Assembly: GCF_024198215.1 (NCBI RefSeq)
Contig: NZ_JAKCFA010000027.1
Span: 103,221-167,220 of the forward strand
DNA length: 64,000 nt
Reading direction: 5' to 3'
Source of the DNA: Myxococcus qinghaiensis
GTDB taxonomy: Bacteria; Myxococcota; Myxococcia; Myxococcales; Myxococcaceae
In this document: positions 23,501 through 32,800 of the stretch, piece after piece
How the letters are laid out: every line of letters begins with the position of its first letter
Position numbering within the stretch: position 1 is the first letter of the stretch
Position numbers and translations under genes: made by a program
Notes under the pieces: generated by a model
Told to the model about the DNA's origin: nothing
Databases searched by the model: none
What the model saw: the letters and a program-made list of their open reading frames with translations, nothing else

Positions 23501-26278
23501 GTGTCCGACCTGGCGTCCAGCGCACATTCCACCGTCTTCGAGCACGCGCGCGACGCGGTGCTCGTGCTCGACGCCGCGCAGCTCATCCAGGAGGTCAACC
23601 GCGCCGCGGAGCGCATCTTCGGACCTCGCGCGGAGCTGGTGGGCATGGCGGTGACGCGGCTGTTGTCGGGCTGGCGTCCCCCGGACACGCGAGGCTCGCC
23701 CGACACGCCGTATGAGACGGAGCTGGCGGGGCAGCGTCCGGGAGGCTCGGGGCCGGCGTACTACCTGCGCGTGCAGACGCTGACGCAGGTGGATGCGCAG
23801 GGCACGCCGCTGGGCTGGGTGCTCCTGCTCCAGGACATGCGCGGCAGCCTGGAGGTGGAGGCCTCCATCCGCCAGCAGAAGGAGTTCTTCGAGGCGGTGG
23901 TGCGCAACAGCCCGGTGGCCATCGTCACCATCACCCGCCAGTTCATCGTCCTGTCGTGGAACCCCGCCGCTGAGCGGCTCTTCGGCTACACGCCGCAGGA
24001 AGCGCTGGGCAAGCACATCTTCGACCTGGTCGCCACGGAGGAGACCGTCCTGCCCGAGGCGAAGAAGGCGCAGCGGGACGTGACGCAGCGAGGCCGCGTG
24101 CACTCCGTCACCCGGCGGCTGCGCAAGGACCACACCATCGTCGACGTGGAGCTGCTCGCGTTGCCGGTGTCGGTGGGTGGTCGGCAGCTGGGCTTCATCG
24201 CCATCTACCACGACATCACCGACCTCCAGCGCGCGCGCCAGGCGGCGGAGTCCGCCAACCAGGCCAAGAGCTTGTTCCTGGCGACGATGAGCCACGAGAT
24301 TCGCACGCCGATGAACGCCATCATCGGCATGACGGGGCTGATGCTGGACACGCACCTGACAGGGGAGCAGCGGGAGTTCATCTCCACCATCCGTCAGAGC
24401 AGCGAGGCGTTGCTCACCCTGCTCAACGACGTGCTGGACTTCTCCAAGATTGAAGCGGGCCGGTTCGAGACGGACCTGCACCCGTTCGACCTGCGGCAGT
24501 GCGTGGAGTCGGTGCTGGACCTGCTCGCGGTGCGCGCCAGCGAGAAGGGGTTGGATCTGGGCGCGGACATCTCGCCGAAGGTGCCGCAGGTGGTGATGGG
24601 GGATGCCTCGCGACTGCGGCAGGTGCTGCTCAACCTGGTGGGCAACGCGCTCAAGTTCACCGAGTCCGGGGGCGCCGTCGTCTCCGTGGACGGCGCGCGC
24701 CGCACCGAGGCGCCCGACTCCCCCTGGGAGCTCACCTTCTCCGTGCAGGACACGGGGCCCGGCATCTCCGCGGAGATGCAGAAGGGGCTCTTCCAGCCCT
24801 TCAACCAGCTCGACGTCTCGGTGACGCGCAAGTTCGGTGGGACGGGCCTGGGGCTCGCCATCTCCAAGCGCCTGGTGGAGGCGATGGGCGGGCGCATCTG
24901 GGTGGAGAGCGAGGGCGTGGTGGGACGGGGCGCCACGTTCCACTTCGCGCTCACGGTGCAGGCCGCGCCGCAGACGACGGCGGGGTATCTGCGCGCGGAC
25001 CAGCCGCTGCTGCAGGGCCGCCGGGTGCTCATCGTCGACGACAACGCCATCAACCGGAGGCTGCTGGGACGGCAGCTCCAGTCCTGGGGCGCGGTGCCGG
25101 TGGAGGCGGGCTCGGGGATGGAGGCGCTGGCGAAGCTCCAGCCGGGCGCGGGCTTCGACGTCGTGCTCATCGACCACCAGATGCCGGGGCTGGACGGGCC
25201 CTCGCTCGCGGCGCGCATCCGTGAGCGGGACGACCTCCGCTCGCTGCCGTTGTTGCTGCTCACCTCGCCCGGTCGTCGCGCGGTGCCACCGCCGGGCCTC
25301 TTCTCAGGGGTGCTGTCCCGCCCGATGAAAGCCTCTCAGCTCCACGACACGTTGATGTCCTGCTTCTCGCGGGACGTGGCCCGCGTCCGCGCGGAGACCG
25401 CTCCCTCCGGGGCGCCCGCTCCCAGGGACCGTCCGGGAGACCGGGTGCCGTTGCGCATCCTGCTGGTGGAGGACAACCCCACCAATCAGCGGCTGGCCAG
25501 CCTGATGTTGGACCGGCTGGGCTACCCGGTGCAGGCGGCGTCCAACGGACGGGAAGCCGTCCAGTGGGCCATGCGCCAGCGCTTCGACGTGGTGCTCATG
25601 GACCTCCAGATGCCGGAGATGGACGGGCTGGAGGCCACGCGTCGGCTGCGCCAGGAGCTGCCGCCCAACGTGCAACCGTGGGTCATCGCGATGACGGCCA
25701 ACGCGATGGACTCGGACCGGGAGCAGTGCTTCGAGGCGGGGATGGATGACTTCCTCGCCAAGCCCATCCGCGTGGAGGCGCTGACGGCCGCGCTGGTGCG
25801 CTGTCAGACGCCGCGTCCGCAGGGAGGCACACGCGCGCGGGCGGAGCGTGGCACGCTCGTGGAGGCGCCGCTCGACGAGGATATCGTCCCGGTGGCGGCG
25901 CGCATCCCCGGCCTGCAGTCCGCCGCGCTGGCGCGACTGTGGCGGGAGCTGGGCACCCAGGCGGTGAACATCCTCCCGGAGCTCATCGACACCGCGCTGC
26001 ACAGCATGCCGGCGCTGCTCGACGACGCGTACACGGCCCTGCGGCATGGGCTGCTGGATGACCTCAGCCGGGCCGCGCACACCCTCAAGTCCAACGCCGC
26101 GTGGTTCGGTGCGGCGGCGCTGGAGATGCAGTGCCGGGACATCGAGTTGCGCGCGGACGCGGGCGACGTCGCGGACATGGCGGAGCGCCTGGACCGCTGT
26201 CGGGCGGAGCTGGATGTGGCCCGGAGGCTCTTGTCCCGCCTGCGTGAGAGCATCGGAACTCCCGCGTCCCGGAGCTGA
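23501..26278 (+). CDS. Hybrid sensor histidine kinase (PAS-PAS-HisKA-HATPase-REC-REC-Hpt)
   Basis: A 925-residue cytoplasmic phosphorelay protein without membrane helices. In order: PAS (~1-115), PAS (~122-245, SPVAIVTITRQFIVLSWNPA), HisKA with phospho-accepting His264 in MSHEIRTPMN, HATPase (NLVGNALKFTESGG, DTGPGIS, GGTGLGLAIS), REC1 with Asp558 (VVLIDHQMPGLDG), REC2 with Asp701 (VVLMDLQMPEMDG, lysine in FLAKPIR) and Hpt with His860 (AHTLKSNAAWFGA). In REC1 the conserved C-terminal Lys-Pro is replaced by Arg-Pro (LSRPMK) and its acidic pocket segment reads IVDDNAIN, so REC1 may be modulatory. No output domain and no adjacent response regulator, so the final target is elsewhere. It starts with GTG, with AAGGGGA upstream. 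Confidence 0.93.
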   Translation: MSDLASSAHSTVFEHARDAVLVLDAAQLIQEVNRAAERIFGPRAELVGMAVTRLLSGWRPPDTRGSPDTPYETELAGQRPGGSGPAYYLRVQTLTQVDAQGTPLGWVLLLQDMRGSLEVEASIRQQKEFFEAVVRNSPVAIVTITRQFIVLSWNPAAERLFGYTPQEALGKHIFDLVATEETVLPEAKKAQRDVTQRGRVHSVTRRLRKDHTIVDVELLALPVSVGGRQLGFIAIYHDITDLQRARQAAESANQAKSLFLATMSHEIRTPMNAIIGMTGLMLDTHLTGEQREFISTIRQSSEALLTLLNDVLDFSKIEAGRFETDLHPFDLRQCVESVLDLLAVRASEKGLDLGADISPKVPQVVMGDASRLRQVLLNLVGNALKFTESGGAVVSVDGARRTEAPDSPWELTFSVQDTGPGISAEMQKGLFQPFNQLDVSVTRKFGGTGLGLAISKRLVEAMGGRIWVESEGVVGRGATFHFALTVQAAPQTTAGYLRADQPLLQGRRVLIVDDNAINRRLLGRQLQSWGAVPVEAGSGMEALAKLQPGAGFDVVLIDHQMPGLDGPSLAARIRERDDLRSLPLLLLTSPGRRAVPPPGLFSGVLSRPMKASQLHDTLMSCFSRDVARVRAETAPSGAPAPRDRPGDRVPLRILLVEDNPTNQRLASLMLDRLGYPVQAASNGREAVQWAMRQRFDVVLMDLQMPEMDGLEATRRLRQELPPNVQPWVIAMTANAMDSDREQCFEAGMDDFLAKPIRVEALTAALVRCQTPRPQGGTRARAERGTLVEAPLDEDIVPVAARIPGLQSAALARLWRELGTQAVNILPELIDTALHSMPALLDDAYTALRHGLLDDLSRAAHTLKSNAAWFGAAALEMQCRDIELRADAGDVADMAERLDRCRAELDVARRLLSRLRESIGTPASRS

Positions 26279-26354
26279 GCCCCACGGCGTGGTCAGCCCC
26301 TTCGGGCTGGCGCCGTCCCTGGCGACCGCGACCTTCCCCTTCGAGGTGAATCCC

Positions 26355-27650
26355 ATGAGCAACTCTCCAACGGACCCTCCCCGCTCGGGGACTTCCCGCA
26401 TCCGAGGGCTGGAGCAGGTGGACCGGCTGTCGGTGCCCCTGCCGCACGGAACCGAGGTGACGACGCGCGTGGAGCGTCTGGCCTCGGGCGGGCGGCGGAT
26501 TCCGCAGGGCGTGGTGGGGCGCGTGGTGCGGGCCCGGGATGGTGGGCTCGACATCCAGATTGTCGGCGTGGGCGAGGTGTGGTTCGCGCGCGAGGAGCTG
26601 GTGCCCCGGCGGCCGGGACAGGTCCAGTTCGCGAGGCGCCGTGAGGCGGCGTGGCAGTCGCTGGTGCCCTGCGTGGTGCTGGAGACGCGCGTGGGCAGTC
26701 ACGCGTGGGGTCTGGCGAACGCACAGTCGGACGTGGACGTGCGCGGCATCTTCGCGCTGCCGCTCTCGTGGACCTTCGGCCTCGTGGAGGCGCCCATGGA
26801 CCTGGTGAGCGCCGATGGCAGCAGCACCTACTGGGAGACGCGCAAGACGGTGGAGCAGGCGCTGCGGGCGGACCCGAACACGCTGGAGACGTTGTTCGTC
26901 CCGGGGGCCAAGGCCATGGACGAGCTGGGCGAGTGGTTCCTCGCGGAGCGCGAGGCGTTCGTCTCGCAGGCCATCTTCGGCAGCTTCGGGCGCTACGCCA
27001 TGAGCCAGTTGGACAAGCTCACGCGCAGCCAGCGTCTGGCCGAGCACAGGGACCTGCTGCTGGAGTGGCTGTGCGAGGAGCCGGCTCCAAACCTGGACGA
27101 GGTGGCGCGGCGCCTGTCGGAGGTGTCTCCGCGCGAGGCGCCCACGCCGCAGGATGCGTTGCTGGCGGCGAAGACGTACGTGAAGCAGCTCTACCGCTCG
27201 CTGTGGGACCAGGGGCTGCTCGCGGCGAACGACTTCGCGGCGCTGACGGCCTATGCGCGGGGTGGGGGACAGCGTCCTCCGTCCGCGCGGGAGCTGCGGC
27301 CGAAGAACGCGTACAACCTGCTGCGGTTGATTGCCACCGCCACGGGTTGGCTGCGCCAGGGCGAGCCCGTCTTCGAGGCGACGGGGGCGCTGAAGGCGCG
27401 GCTGCTGGCCATCAAGGAAGGCAGCGTGCCGCTCGACGACGTGCTGCGGGACGCGGAGGCGATGGCGCCGGAGCTGGAGGCGGCACGTCAGGAGAGCCGC
27501 CTGCCGGAGCACCCCGACTACGCGCGGGCGGACCGGCTGTTGCGGCGGGTGGGGGACGAGGTGGCGCGGCGTTGGGTGATGAAGACCCCCGGACCGCTGG
27601 GGCACGACGCGCCCGAGGCCCCGGTGACGGAGTGGAGGGATTCGGAATGA
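26355..27650 (+). CDS. Predicted nucleotidyltransferase (COG3541-like), long form
   Basis: A 431-residue protein. Residues ~1-85 form a small Arg-rich, beta-rich domain (PQGVVGRVVRARDGG..GVGEVWFAREEL). The central nucleotidyltransferase fold has VGSHAWGLANAQSDVDVRGIF, the G-S...D-x-D motif of polymerase-beta-type enzymes, followed by TKKTVEQ-like helices (YWETRKTVEQALRADPNTLETLF). Members are predicted to transfer NMP groups to protein or RNA targets; the target is unknown. Its TGA overlaps the ATG of the next nucleotidyltransferase (ATGA). The ATG at 26355 is chosen as the first in-frame start after the histidine kinase stop. Confidence 0.8.
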   Translation: MSNSPTDPPRSGTSRIRGLEQVDRLSVPLPHGTEVTTRVERLASGGRRIPQGVVGRVVRARDGGLDIQIVGVGEVWFAREELVPRRPGQVQFARRREAAWQSLVPCVVLETRVGSHAWGLANAQSDVDVRGIFALPLSWTFGLVEAPMDLVSADGSSTYWETRKTVEQALRADPNTLETLFVPGAKAMDELGEWFLAEREAFVSQAIFGSFGRYAMSQLDKLTRSQRLAEHRDLLLEWLCEEPAPNLDEVARRLSEVSPREAPTPQDALLAAKTYVKQLYRSLWDQGLLAANDFAALTAYARGGGQRPPSARELRPKNAYNLLRLIATATGWLRQGEPVFEATGALKARLLAIKEGSVPLDDVLRDAEAMAPELEAARQESRLPEHPDYARADRLLRRVGDEVARRWVMKTPGPLGHDAPEAPVTEWRDSE

Positions 27651-28438
27651 AGGGCACGATGACGGAGCAGGAGCGGACGGTGGCGGACCGCGTGCTCGAC
27701 GAGGAGTCCGCGAAGCGAGAGCACCTGGTGGTGTCGCTGTCGGGCGCGCATGCCTATGGCTTTCCCTCGCCGGACAGTGATTTGGACCTGAAGTCCATCC
27801 ACATCGCGCCCACGGCCCTGCTGCTGGGCCTGCAGCCCCGCCACCTCAACGCCGAGCGCCTCCAAGTGGTGGACGGCGTGGAGGTGGACTACTCGTCCAA
27901 CGAACTCCAGCCCGTGCTCCAGGGACTGTTGCAGGGCAATGGCAACTACCTGGAGCGCCTGGTGGGCGCCATTCCGGTGCGGGTGTCCCCGGAGCTGGAG
28001 GCCCTTCAGCCGCTGGTGCGCGGCGTGTTGTCGCGTCGCGTGCACCGCCACTACCGGGGCTTCGCCCACGGCCAGCTCCGTGAGTGGGAGAAGAGCGGCT
28101 TTCGCTCCGCGAAGAAGCTCCTCTACGTGCTGCGCACCACGCTCACCGGAACGCACGCGCTGCGCACCGGCGAGGTGGAGACGGACGTCACCGAGCTGCT
28201 GGATGCCCATGGCTTCACGGAGGCCCATGAGCTGGTGGAGCAGAAGCGACGGGGAGAGAAGAGCGAGCTGCCCGAGTCGCTGAGCGCGAAGTGGCGCGCG
28301 GAGGTGGCCCGCTCCTTCGAGGTGCTCGACGCCGCGCTGGAGGCCTCCGTGTTGCCCGAGGAGCCTCCCCAGGCGGCCGTGGATGCGCTGGAGGCGTGGA
28401 TGCTGGACCTGCGGCGCAGGCGGTTCGTCGCCGCCTGA
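27647..28438 (+). CDS. Predicted nucleotidyltransferase (COG3541-like), short form
   Basis: A 263-residue protein with the nucleotidyltransferase core LSGAHAYGFPSPDSDLDLKSIH near residue 32 (G-x-H...D-x-D), then ALLLGLQPRHLNAERLQV and a helical C-terminal part including FRSAKKLLYVLRTTLTG. The second of two tandem nucleotidyltransferases; both share the family core, so an old duplication is likely. The start codon overlaps the stop of the first gene, indicating co-translation and possibly a complex. It lacks the N-terminal domain of its neighbour. The stop is 22 bp before that of the convergent gene at 28461. Confidence 0.82.
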   Translation: MKGTMTEQERTVADRVLDEESAKREHLVVSLSGAHAYGFPSPDSDLDLKSIHIAPTALLLGLQPRHLNAERLQVVDGVEVDYSSNELQPVLQGLLQGNGNYLERLVGAIPVRVSPELEALQPLVRGVLSRRVHRHYRGFAHGQLREWEKSGFRSAKKLLYVLRTTLTGTHALRTGEVETDVTELLDAHGFTEAHELVEQKRRGEKSELPESLSAKWRAEVARSFEVLDAALEASVLPEEPPQAAVDALEAWMLDLRRRRFVAA

Positions 28439-28460
28439 GCGCTGGCTGCGCGAAGGTGGC

Positions 28461-29381
28461 TCAGGGAGAAGTGGGTGACAGCCGCGAAAGAGAGCGGTCC
28501 TTGACCTTGAGCCACGCCTGTTGCCGGAACAGGTACGTCGAGCAGAGCTGCCGCCACGTCCACACGTCCGGCAGCGTCCACCAGTTGGCCGGAGGCTGGA
28601 TGCCTTTGTCCCGCAGGTTGCCGATGGCCCGGTAGCCGACGCCGTCGAGCTGGTAGGCGGAGTTGGACTCCAGCACCAGCACCTTGTCCGTCGCGGGGTG
28701 GTGGTCCACCACGAGGAAGGTGTGGCCGGAGCGCCACTGGTTTCGCCAGCCCTGGATGAGCGTCCACGGGTGCGGAGGCACATCCGGAGAGGGCGTGGGG
28801 ATGGCCATGCCGCTCTCGATGGCGGCGGTGACAGGAGAGAAGTAGTCCTCCGTGGAGGCAATCATCATCTGCCGGTGCCGACGGGAGTCCCAGCTGAAGC
28901 TGTCGCCGTGCGCGTCCGCGTAGGCCTTCACCGTGAGGGCCTCCACGAAGGTGCAGCAGTTGTTGAACTGGGGCGGCGCCAGGGGGACCTTGATGCCCGG
29001 CAAGGGCCACGGGTAGTAGGCCTTGTCCAGGTCATACTTGAAGCCACGCAGCCCGCCGAGGAGCGCGACGAGCCGGTCCTCGCGGATGGCCATGGGCTCG
29101 TCGTCAAAGCGAAGCCTCACGGCCGGAGGCGGCTTCTCCTGATTGACGAGCGTCGCGTAGCGCTGGGTGCGCCACCGCAGGCAAATCCAGGTGTCCAGCG
29201 CGCCGAGCGTGGGGACTTCCAGGCGCGCGTAGTCGGTGTCAGGCGTCGGGAAGCCGGGGCGCTCTTCCACGACGAAGTACGTGCCCGGCTCGACGTAGCC
29301 CTCGAACTGCGCGTTCGTATCCGGCTCCACGAAGCCACGCAGTCGAATGGGAAGCTTCGCGACTCGATAGGTTTCCGCCAA
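28461..29381 (-). CDS. Uncharacterised protein, candidate papain-like-fold (NlpC/P60-type) hydrolase with SH3-like N terminus
   Basis: A 306-residue protein I do not recognise by name. Residues 1-75 look like a bacterial SH3-type domain (RLRGFVEPDTNAQFEGYV, YFVVEERPGF, WICLRW). Residues ~120-290 could be a papain-like fold: a Cys pair in QFNNCCTFVEALTVKAY, a His in SGHTFLVVDHH and an Asn in VLVLESNSAYQL, in the Cys...His...Asn order of NlpC/P60 and CHAP amidases. No signal peptide seen. The only plausible start is TTG at 29381, with GGGGG about 8 bases upstream. It is convergent with the nucleotidyltransferase pair. Confidence 0.6.
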   Translation of the reverse strand: MAETYRVAKLPIRLRGFVEPDTNAQFEGYVEPGTYFVVEERPGFPTPDTDYARLEVPTLGALDTWICLRWRTQRYATLVNQEKPPPAVRLRFDDEPMAIREDRLVALLGGLRGFKYDLDKAYYPWPLPGIKVPLAPPQFNNCCTFVEALTVKAYADAHGDSFSWDSRRHRQMMIASTEDYFSPVTAAIESGMAIPTPSPDVPPHPWTLIQGWRNQWRSGHTFLVVDHHPATDKVLVLESNSAYQLDGVGYRAIGNLRDKGIQPPANWWTLPDVWTWRQLCSTYLFRQQAWLKVKDRSLSRLSPTSP

Positions 29382-29490
29382 GACATGACCCCCGGAGATG
29401 ATGACTTGCCGTGAAGGCTAACTCACTCCAGGAGTTGTTGGGCAGGACGTGCCACGGATGGGGCACGGCGGGTGCCCCTCCTGGTCTGGG

Positions 29491-29766
29491 TTAGCCGCGG
29501 CAGTCCAAGGGACAGTTCGTTGGGTTCTCGTAGGGGGCGCAATGCTGATCGCCGCACGCGCTGCCTCCGCAGTCCGAGGGACAGGTGACGGGCTCATTCC
29601 CATCGCACTTGTCATCGCCACACGGGTAATAGAAGCCCGCCTTCGTGGACTGCTGGCGGCTGCCAATGGCTTGGGAACCGTCGGACTCCGACATGATTCC
29701 GCCGCATGCCAGCAGGACCAGTGAGGCCACCGCGGCGGTCATCGCACCACTCCAACGCTTGCCCAT
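29491..29766 (-). CDS. Small Cys-rich lipoprotein
   Basis: A 91-residue exported lipoprotein. Signal peptide with lipobox (TAAVASLVLLACGG), then a short linker and two copies of a Cys-rich unit, PCGDDKCDGNEPVTCPSDCG and ACGDQHCAPYENPTNCPLDC, each with the pattern C-G-D-x-x-C-x(6-7)-C-P-x-D-C. Such C-G-D repeats are common in myxobacterial surface proteins and probably form disulfide-bonded mini-domains. The ATG at 29766 has GGAGG at good spacing. Function unknown. Confidence 0.75.
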   Translation of the reverse strand: MGKRWSGAMTAAVASLVLLACGGIMSESDGSQAIGSRQQSTKAGFYYPCGDDKCDGNEPVTCPSDCGGSACGDQHCAPYENPTNCPLDCRG

Positions 29767-29845
29767 ACAGCCTCCACGAAAGGAGGCGTGGAGACTAATC
29801 GTTGTCTTTGTGAAAAAGCTCAGACCTTGCCAATTCGTGACAAGG

Positions 29846-32800
29846 TCAGGTCTGCGGGTCCATGCCGCCCCTGTGGTTTCCCCGCAGCCACTCCACCTGG
29901 AGCGACGTGTCTTCGGGGCGGTGCGGCCACTCCAGATAGGACGCGCGGAAGGACTCCACTGCCTCGACGAGCGGGCTGCCTGGCTTCCAGACCAGTGCGC
30001 TCGCGTCCTGGGCCTCCCGGGTGCTCAGGCCGATGAGGACGGGGCCCTTGCCGGGTGTGGCCTGCAGTGGGCGTACGGCGAGCCGCCGGTCACCTTCCAG
30101 CCGGTAGACCAGGGCCGTGAGATGGCCGAGGACCCAGCCCATGGCGGCTTCATGGGCCTCGGGCGAGGGCGCTTCGACGGACAGGCGCAGGTGGGTGGGC
30201 AGGTCCTGGGTGGAGTCGAGCGGCTGGAACAGCGCCTCCCATGCCAGGGGCGAACCCGAGGCACGCGCTTCGGCCACGAGCTTCCCCGCGCGAGCCCACT
30301 CGTCCTTCAGGACGCGGAACGTGGAGCGCGACACGTTGCGCGCGGTGTTCCGAGCGGGAGCCGCCGGTGCGATGACGGGCAGCAGGTCCCGCTTGCCATC
30401 CGGACGGTAGCGCGCGGTCTCCGGAGTGAGGGCCACGGGCTGCGGCCAGGGCCACGAGGCGAACGTCCCGAAGAAGTGGGCGAGCAGCTCCGTGTCACCC
30501 CGGACCGTGCCAGGCGCCACCCGCGTGCAGGCCCACGCCGCGAGCACCGTCCACGACAGCCCCCCGAGATAGCCGAGCGCATGGGAGTAGACGCCCCGCG
30601 CCTTGGCCCACGCCTTCACCGCGCGAAGCACGGTCCGGAAGCGCTCGCGCTGTCCTGCGTCGTCACCGAGTGCATCCAGCACCCCTTGCGTGTCCGCGAG
30701 CCCCAGGACGGAGCGGAGCCCCGCGGAATCAAGCGCCTCGCCATGCAGCGCCAGCAACGTGGAGGGCTCGCAAGCCGCCACACCTTCGGGACGGCTGGCA
30801 TACGAGACATCGAAGCTCACGCCGTCCAGGACCAGCTTCACCAGGGGGATGGCCGCGTCGGCCACGAAGCGCGCGGCGCCGGGGGGCTCCGACTTCGCCA
30901 GCTCGCTAAGCAGCGCGTGCGCGAAGTCCTCACGAGACAGGGACGCAGGGCCAATGGCCACCGCGTCCACGTCGCTGTCCGGTCCATCCGTACCGAGCAG
31001 GGACGAACCGTAGGGGTGCAGCGTGGTCCCCACTCGCTCGCAGACTCCTTTCAGCCGATCCACGGCCTGGACCCTGGTCGCCCTGGCGGAGTCGGACGCT
31101 CCCGCGCCAATGGACGCGAGCACCGCGTGCAGCGTGGCGTCTTCCTGACCTCTCACGGGCTTGCCCAGGGGGATGCGGCGGACGACCTCGAACGGCGTGT
31201 CCCCCTTCCGCCGGATGATGCAGACCTCGCTGACCTCGAAGCGCAGGGGACGCCAGCCTCGCGCCCACGTGGCGAGCGTCCGCTCCTGCTCTCCGTCGTC
31301 CGAGCGGGGAAGCTGTCCCACGGAGAGGTGCGGTGTGAAGCCATGGCCCGGAGGCGCGCACTCGGGCACGGCGGCCACGAGCTTCGCGTGCAGCGCGGCC
31401 AGTGCGCCTCGGGGCTCGTCGTCCGGCCGAAGCCAGGCCGTCGAGTTGACGCGGTGCTCGAAGTGGTCGAACGCGGAGAGTGTCACCTCGAAGGGCTCGA
31501 GGTCGCGCAGGGTCTCCGCGAGCACGGCCTCTGCGGCGTCGAAGTCCTCTTCCGGGAGGAAGGGGTAGAGCAGGGTGACATGCGGCATCCACCGCTCGAA
31601 CTTCGCGTCGTGCTTCTTGCGCAGCGCCTGGATGGAAGGCCAGGAGGTCTCCGGTGGAATGAGCACCACCGCCGTGTGGTGGACCCGCCGCTCCGCTCCT
31701 TGTGCGACGTCAGGTCGCGAGGAGACCGCTCGATGCAGGACGCAGCGGATGCCGAAGTGGTCCGATGCGAAGAGCGCGCCCCCCGCGGGTCCGGGAGCCC
31801 CGGCCAGCGGGGCCTCGCCGAAGAGCGAGATGGCGTCGGGCGCGAACCGACCCGAAGGGGACTTCACCAGCACGCGGTCCAGTCGTTGAAGTCGCCCGGA
31901 CGTGGTGGTGAGCGCGGCCAGCGTGTTGAGCAGGGGGTTGTAGGTCTCCCCCGTCTCAGACGGCCGCAAGGTGGGCCACGCATCCACGAAGCCCGCCTGG
32001 GTGAAGGCCGCCGCTTCATCCTCGCCCGCGCCAAAGTTGAAATCACCGGCGAGCACGATGTCCGGTGCCCCGCCCTCGTCCGTGGCGCCCAACGAGCGGG
32101 CCCAGTCGAGCAGCGCCTGCACCTGCACGACGCGAGCGGCGGCCCCGGAGGACTCCCGATTGCTCGTCAGGTGCGGCGTGGCCACCCACAGCGAGCTGCC
32201 CGCCAGCCTCAGCTCACCAGCGATGATGCGCTTGTCCCGGGAGAAGACGCGTTGCCACACCGCCGCGAAGGGCAAGCGCGACAGGAGCACCTGTCCGTAG
32301 GTCTCCACGGTGCTCGCCACCGGGCCGTCCGACAGCCAGTAGTGCTCGCGCACCCACGACTCGGCGAGCAGCGCTTGCAGAAAGGGAGCGGTGACTTCCT
32401 GGAGGGCGATGACGTCCGCGTCCGTCTCTCGCAGCAGCTTCAGCGTCGCCGGAGTCCTGCGCTCGGTGTCCAGCTTCTCCGCGTCATACAAATCGAAGAG
32501 GACGTTGAACGTGGCGACGGTGAGCACGTCCGGTGTCGCCAGCACCTCGCTCGGGGCGGGGGAGGCCTTCGTCCACGCCGCCGCGCGTGCGTCGTACCGA
32601 TACGAAGGCAGGGGCGTGAAGCCAGGAGCCGCGCTCGTCCGACGCGGGGCGGGCGCGGGCTCCTCGGTGGGGGACGCGGAGTGACTGAGCCGGTCGATGC
32701 GTTCCTTGCGGTCCCACATCACCTCGCGTCCGCGCTTGAAGTACCAGACGCGGTGCCACGGAATCTCCCCGTCCGGGACGAAGGCCTCGAAGGGCATCTC

